A DNA stretch of 14,181 nucleotides from Erysipelotrichaceae bacterium (GTDB lineage: Bacteria; Bacillota_I; Bacilli_A; Erysipelotrichales; Erysipelotrichaceae), in contig DOUE01000017.1 of the NCBI GenBank assembly GCA_003520745.1, positions 33,511 through 47,691 of the forward strand, given 5' to 3'. The notes below the pieces were generated by a model that saw only the letters and a list, made by a program, of their open reading frames with translations, was not told the DNA's origin and searched no databases. Positions 12,914-14,181 of the stretch are shown in pieces (the first letter of the stretch is position 1; every line of letters begins with the position of its first letter). Both the position numbers and the translations under genes were made by a program.

Positions 12914-14181
12914 GCTTTCTTACTCCGGACGCTGACGATGCTTGAATGCGCGGAGTCGAATACCCCGCCGATTTCCTTCAGGTCGTCGACTTCGATTTGA
13001 TTGACGCAATCAAGCGTTGCGAAATAATCCAGTCCCAACAAAACGCAGCGCGCAAAGGAGACCGCCATGTCGTCGGGGTTGTTTAGACTACGTATGGCTT
13101 GACCGAAGTATCGCTTCTTCAAGTTCTCGAAATACGGGGCGACCGTGGCGAAATCCGTCGACAAGCCTTCGTTGACCAAGGCGACCAGATCCTCTTCCGA
13201 TTCTTTCTCCCCGTAGAACATCACGAATCCGTATTCATCGGTCACATCGACTTCATAGCCGAAGTAGTCGTTGATCCGGTTGGAATCCAACCAATTCTGA
13301 TAGAGGGGGTTATAGGAAGAGAAAAGCAGTTCAAGATAGATGCGGATCATCCACTCCTGGACCAGGCGGTCCATGCGCGTCCCTTGCGCCGGATTGAACT
13401 TGAAACTATAGGTGATTTTCTTCGCTTGGATGTCCATCGCGAAACTATGGTGTTTCTTGGCGACTTTCAGTTCTTCCATGTCGATCAGTCGGCGACGTGC
13501 CTCGAAGTCCGGAAAAGTCTTTCCGGCTTGGTTGGCTTTCACCAAATCCAGGATTTTTTCGCTTTCTTGGCCCGAGACGATGACCAGGACGCTGTTTGAA
13601 GGGTGGTAGTTGGCTTCATAGAGGTCGTAGAGCTCGGCTTTCGTGATCGCCTTGACGCTCTCTTCGCTCCCCCCGATATCGATCCGGACGGGATGGGTCT
13701 TAAAGAGCGAGCGGTAGGTTTCATACATCAGACGCGCTTCCGGCATCTGCATGTACATGCGCAGTTCCTGAATGATGATGCCCTTTTCCTTTTCGACGGA
13801 TTCATCGGTGATCGAAAGGTTCTGGACGAAATCCAAGAGGAGTTCCAGCGGTTGGGAGAAATCCGCTTCGCCGGTCGAGAAATAATAACAGGTTTCATTG
13901 TAGGAGGTGAACGCGTTCACGTTGGCCGACATCGCGCTGAAAGCCTCCATGATGTCCGCCCCGTTGTTGCTTTCAAAGAGTTTGTGTTCGAGGAAATGCG
14001 CGACCCCCGCGTTGCTTTCGATGATTTCGCCGTCGGGTTTCTGTTGGCGGATATCCAACGATCCAAACGGAACCATGTAGACGGCGGTCGACGAGATGAA
14101 TCCGGGCTTGTGGATGAAAAAGACCTTCAGTCCGTTGGCAAGCGTCGTTTCCGTGACTTTCTCGTTGAGTTTTTTGTTTTC
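12910..14181 (-). CDS. ymfH: M16-family zinc peptidase, YmfH-like (partial, 5' end beyond the right edge)
   Basis: The open frame runs to the window edge; 423 residues are visible. The B. subtilis YmfH is about 428, so only the first few residues are probably missing. The inverted zinc motif HxxEH is present as HFLEHKLFE (13998-13984 and on), with a third ligand candidate in IIQELRMY, 73 residues further. NAFTSYNETCYYF follows HFLEH as in active M16 peptidases. The C-terminal half is the usual inactive-like repeat. In Bacillus a catalytically weaker partner (YmfF) is the neighbour; it would lie beyond the edge. The physiological substrate is unknown to me; peptide processing at or outside the membrane has been proposed for relatives. 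It is followed by acpS with a 4-nt overlap. Confidence 0.93.
   Translation of the reverse strand, partial: ENKKLNEKVTETTLANGLKVFFIHKPGFISSTAVYMVPFGSLDIRQQKPDGEIIESNAGVAHFLEHKLFESNNGADIMEAFSAMSANVNAFTSYNETCYYFSTGEADFSQPLELLLDFVQNLSITDESVEKEKGIIIQELRMYMQMPEARLMYETYRSLFKTHPVRIDIGGSEESVKAITKAELYDLYEANYHPSNSVLVIVSGQESEKILDLVKANQAGKTFPDFEARRRLIDMEELKVAKKHHSFAMDIQAKKITYSFKFNPAQGTRMDRLVQEWMIRIYLELLFSSYNPLYQNWLDSNRINDYFGYEVDVTDEYGFVMFYGEKESEEDLVALVNEGLSTDFATVAPYFENLKKRYFGQAIRSLNNPDDMAVSFARCVLLGLDYFATLDCVNQIEVDDLKEIGGVFDSAHSSIVSVRSKKA

Noticed and set aside
1..14181. HIP1-like octamer array, CRISPR, tRNA or mobile element
   Set aside because: Only about three GCGATCGC copies exist, and no spaced direct repeats, cloverleaf-like segments, transposase frames or terminal inverted repeats were seen.

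Overview
This window is a compact stretch of bacterial housekeeping chromosome. Eighteen genes can be supported and all are read from the minus strand, so transcription runs from right (14181) to left (1). Two are cut by the window edges: an M16-family peptidase on the right and a response regulator on the left. I see no mobile element, CRISPR array, tRNA or rRNA, and no defence or secretion cassette. The organism looks like a Bacillota (Firmicutes) member. Shine-Dalgarno sites are strong (AAGGAGG types), promoters are sigma-A-like with TATAAT boxes, and the gene set includes YmfH-type M16 peptidase, ScpA/ScpB and a short tail-less SSB. The order rsmE-mtaB-deoC-rpsU-phoH also recalls the conserved Firmicutes block. 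TGA is used as stop and TGG for tryptophan, so this is not the mycoplasma code, and a murE gene argues for a peptidoglycan-making cell. By eye the base composition is near 50% GC. An Erysipelotrichia-like or deep Bacilli relative is a guess, not a demonstration.

Layout in transcription order. (1) 14181-12584: ymfH-like peptidase overlapping acpS, ended by a long symmetrical hairpin. (2) 12490-12099: a single-gene unit for a short SSB with its own promoter and terminator. (3) 12029-8633: thyA-dfrA-plsC-deoA, starting at a TATAAT box just upstream of thyA and ending in a hairpin that overlaps the deoA stop codon. (4) 8544-1593: a tightly packed run scpA-scpB-rluB-rsmE-unknown-mtaB-murE-deoC, with most junctions overlapping or 1-9 nt apart. 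(5) 1549-1287: rpsU with an extended -10 promoter and a terminator whose stem contains the stop codon. (6) 1248-1: phoH (TTG start) followed after 1 nt by a response regulator that runs off the window.

Functionally, thyA and dfrA make dTMP and recycle dihydrofolate, while deoA (same operon) and deoC (next operon) degrade or salvage deoxynucleosides. rluB, rsmE, mtaB and rpsU serve ribosome and tRNA maturation. scpA and scpB supply the kleisin and winged-helix partners of SMC. plsC and acpS serve lipid synthesis, and murE adds the third amino acid of the peptidoglycan stem. One 261-residue protein between rsmE and mtaB is unrecognised and is the main unknown. I did not find a convincing undescribed multi-gene system. 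The most notable points are that unknown gene, murE sitting inside the mtaB-deoC junction, the response regulator where ybeY is often found after phoH, and a strong excess of the palindrome CGATCG.
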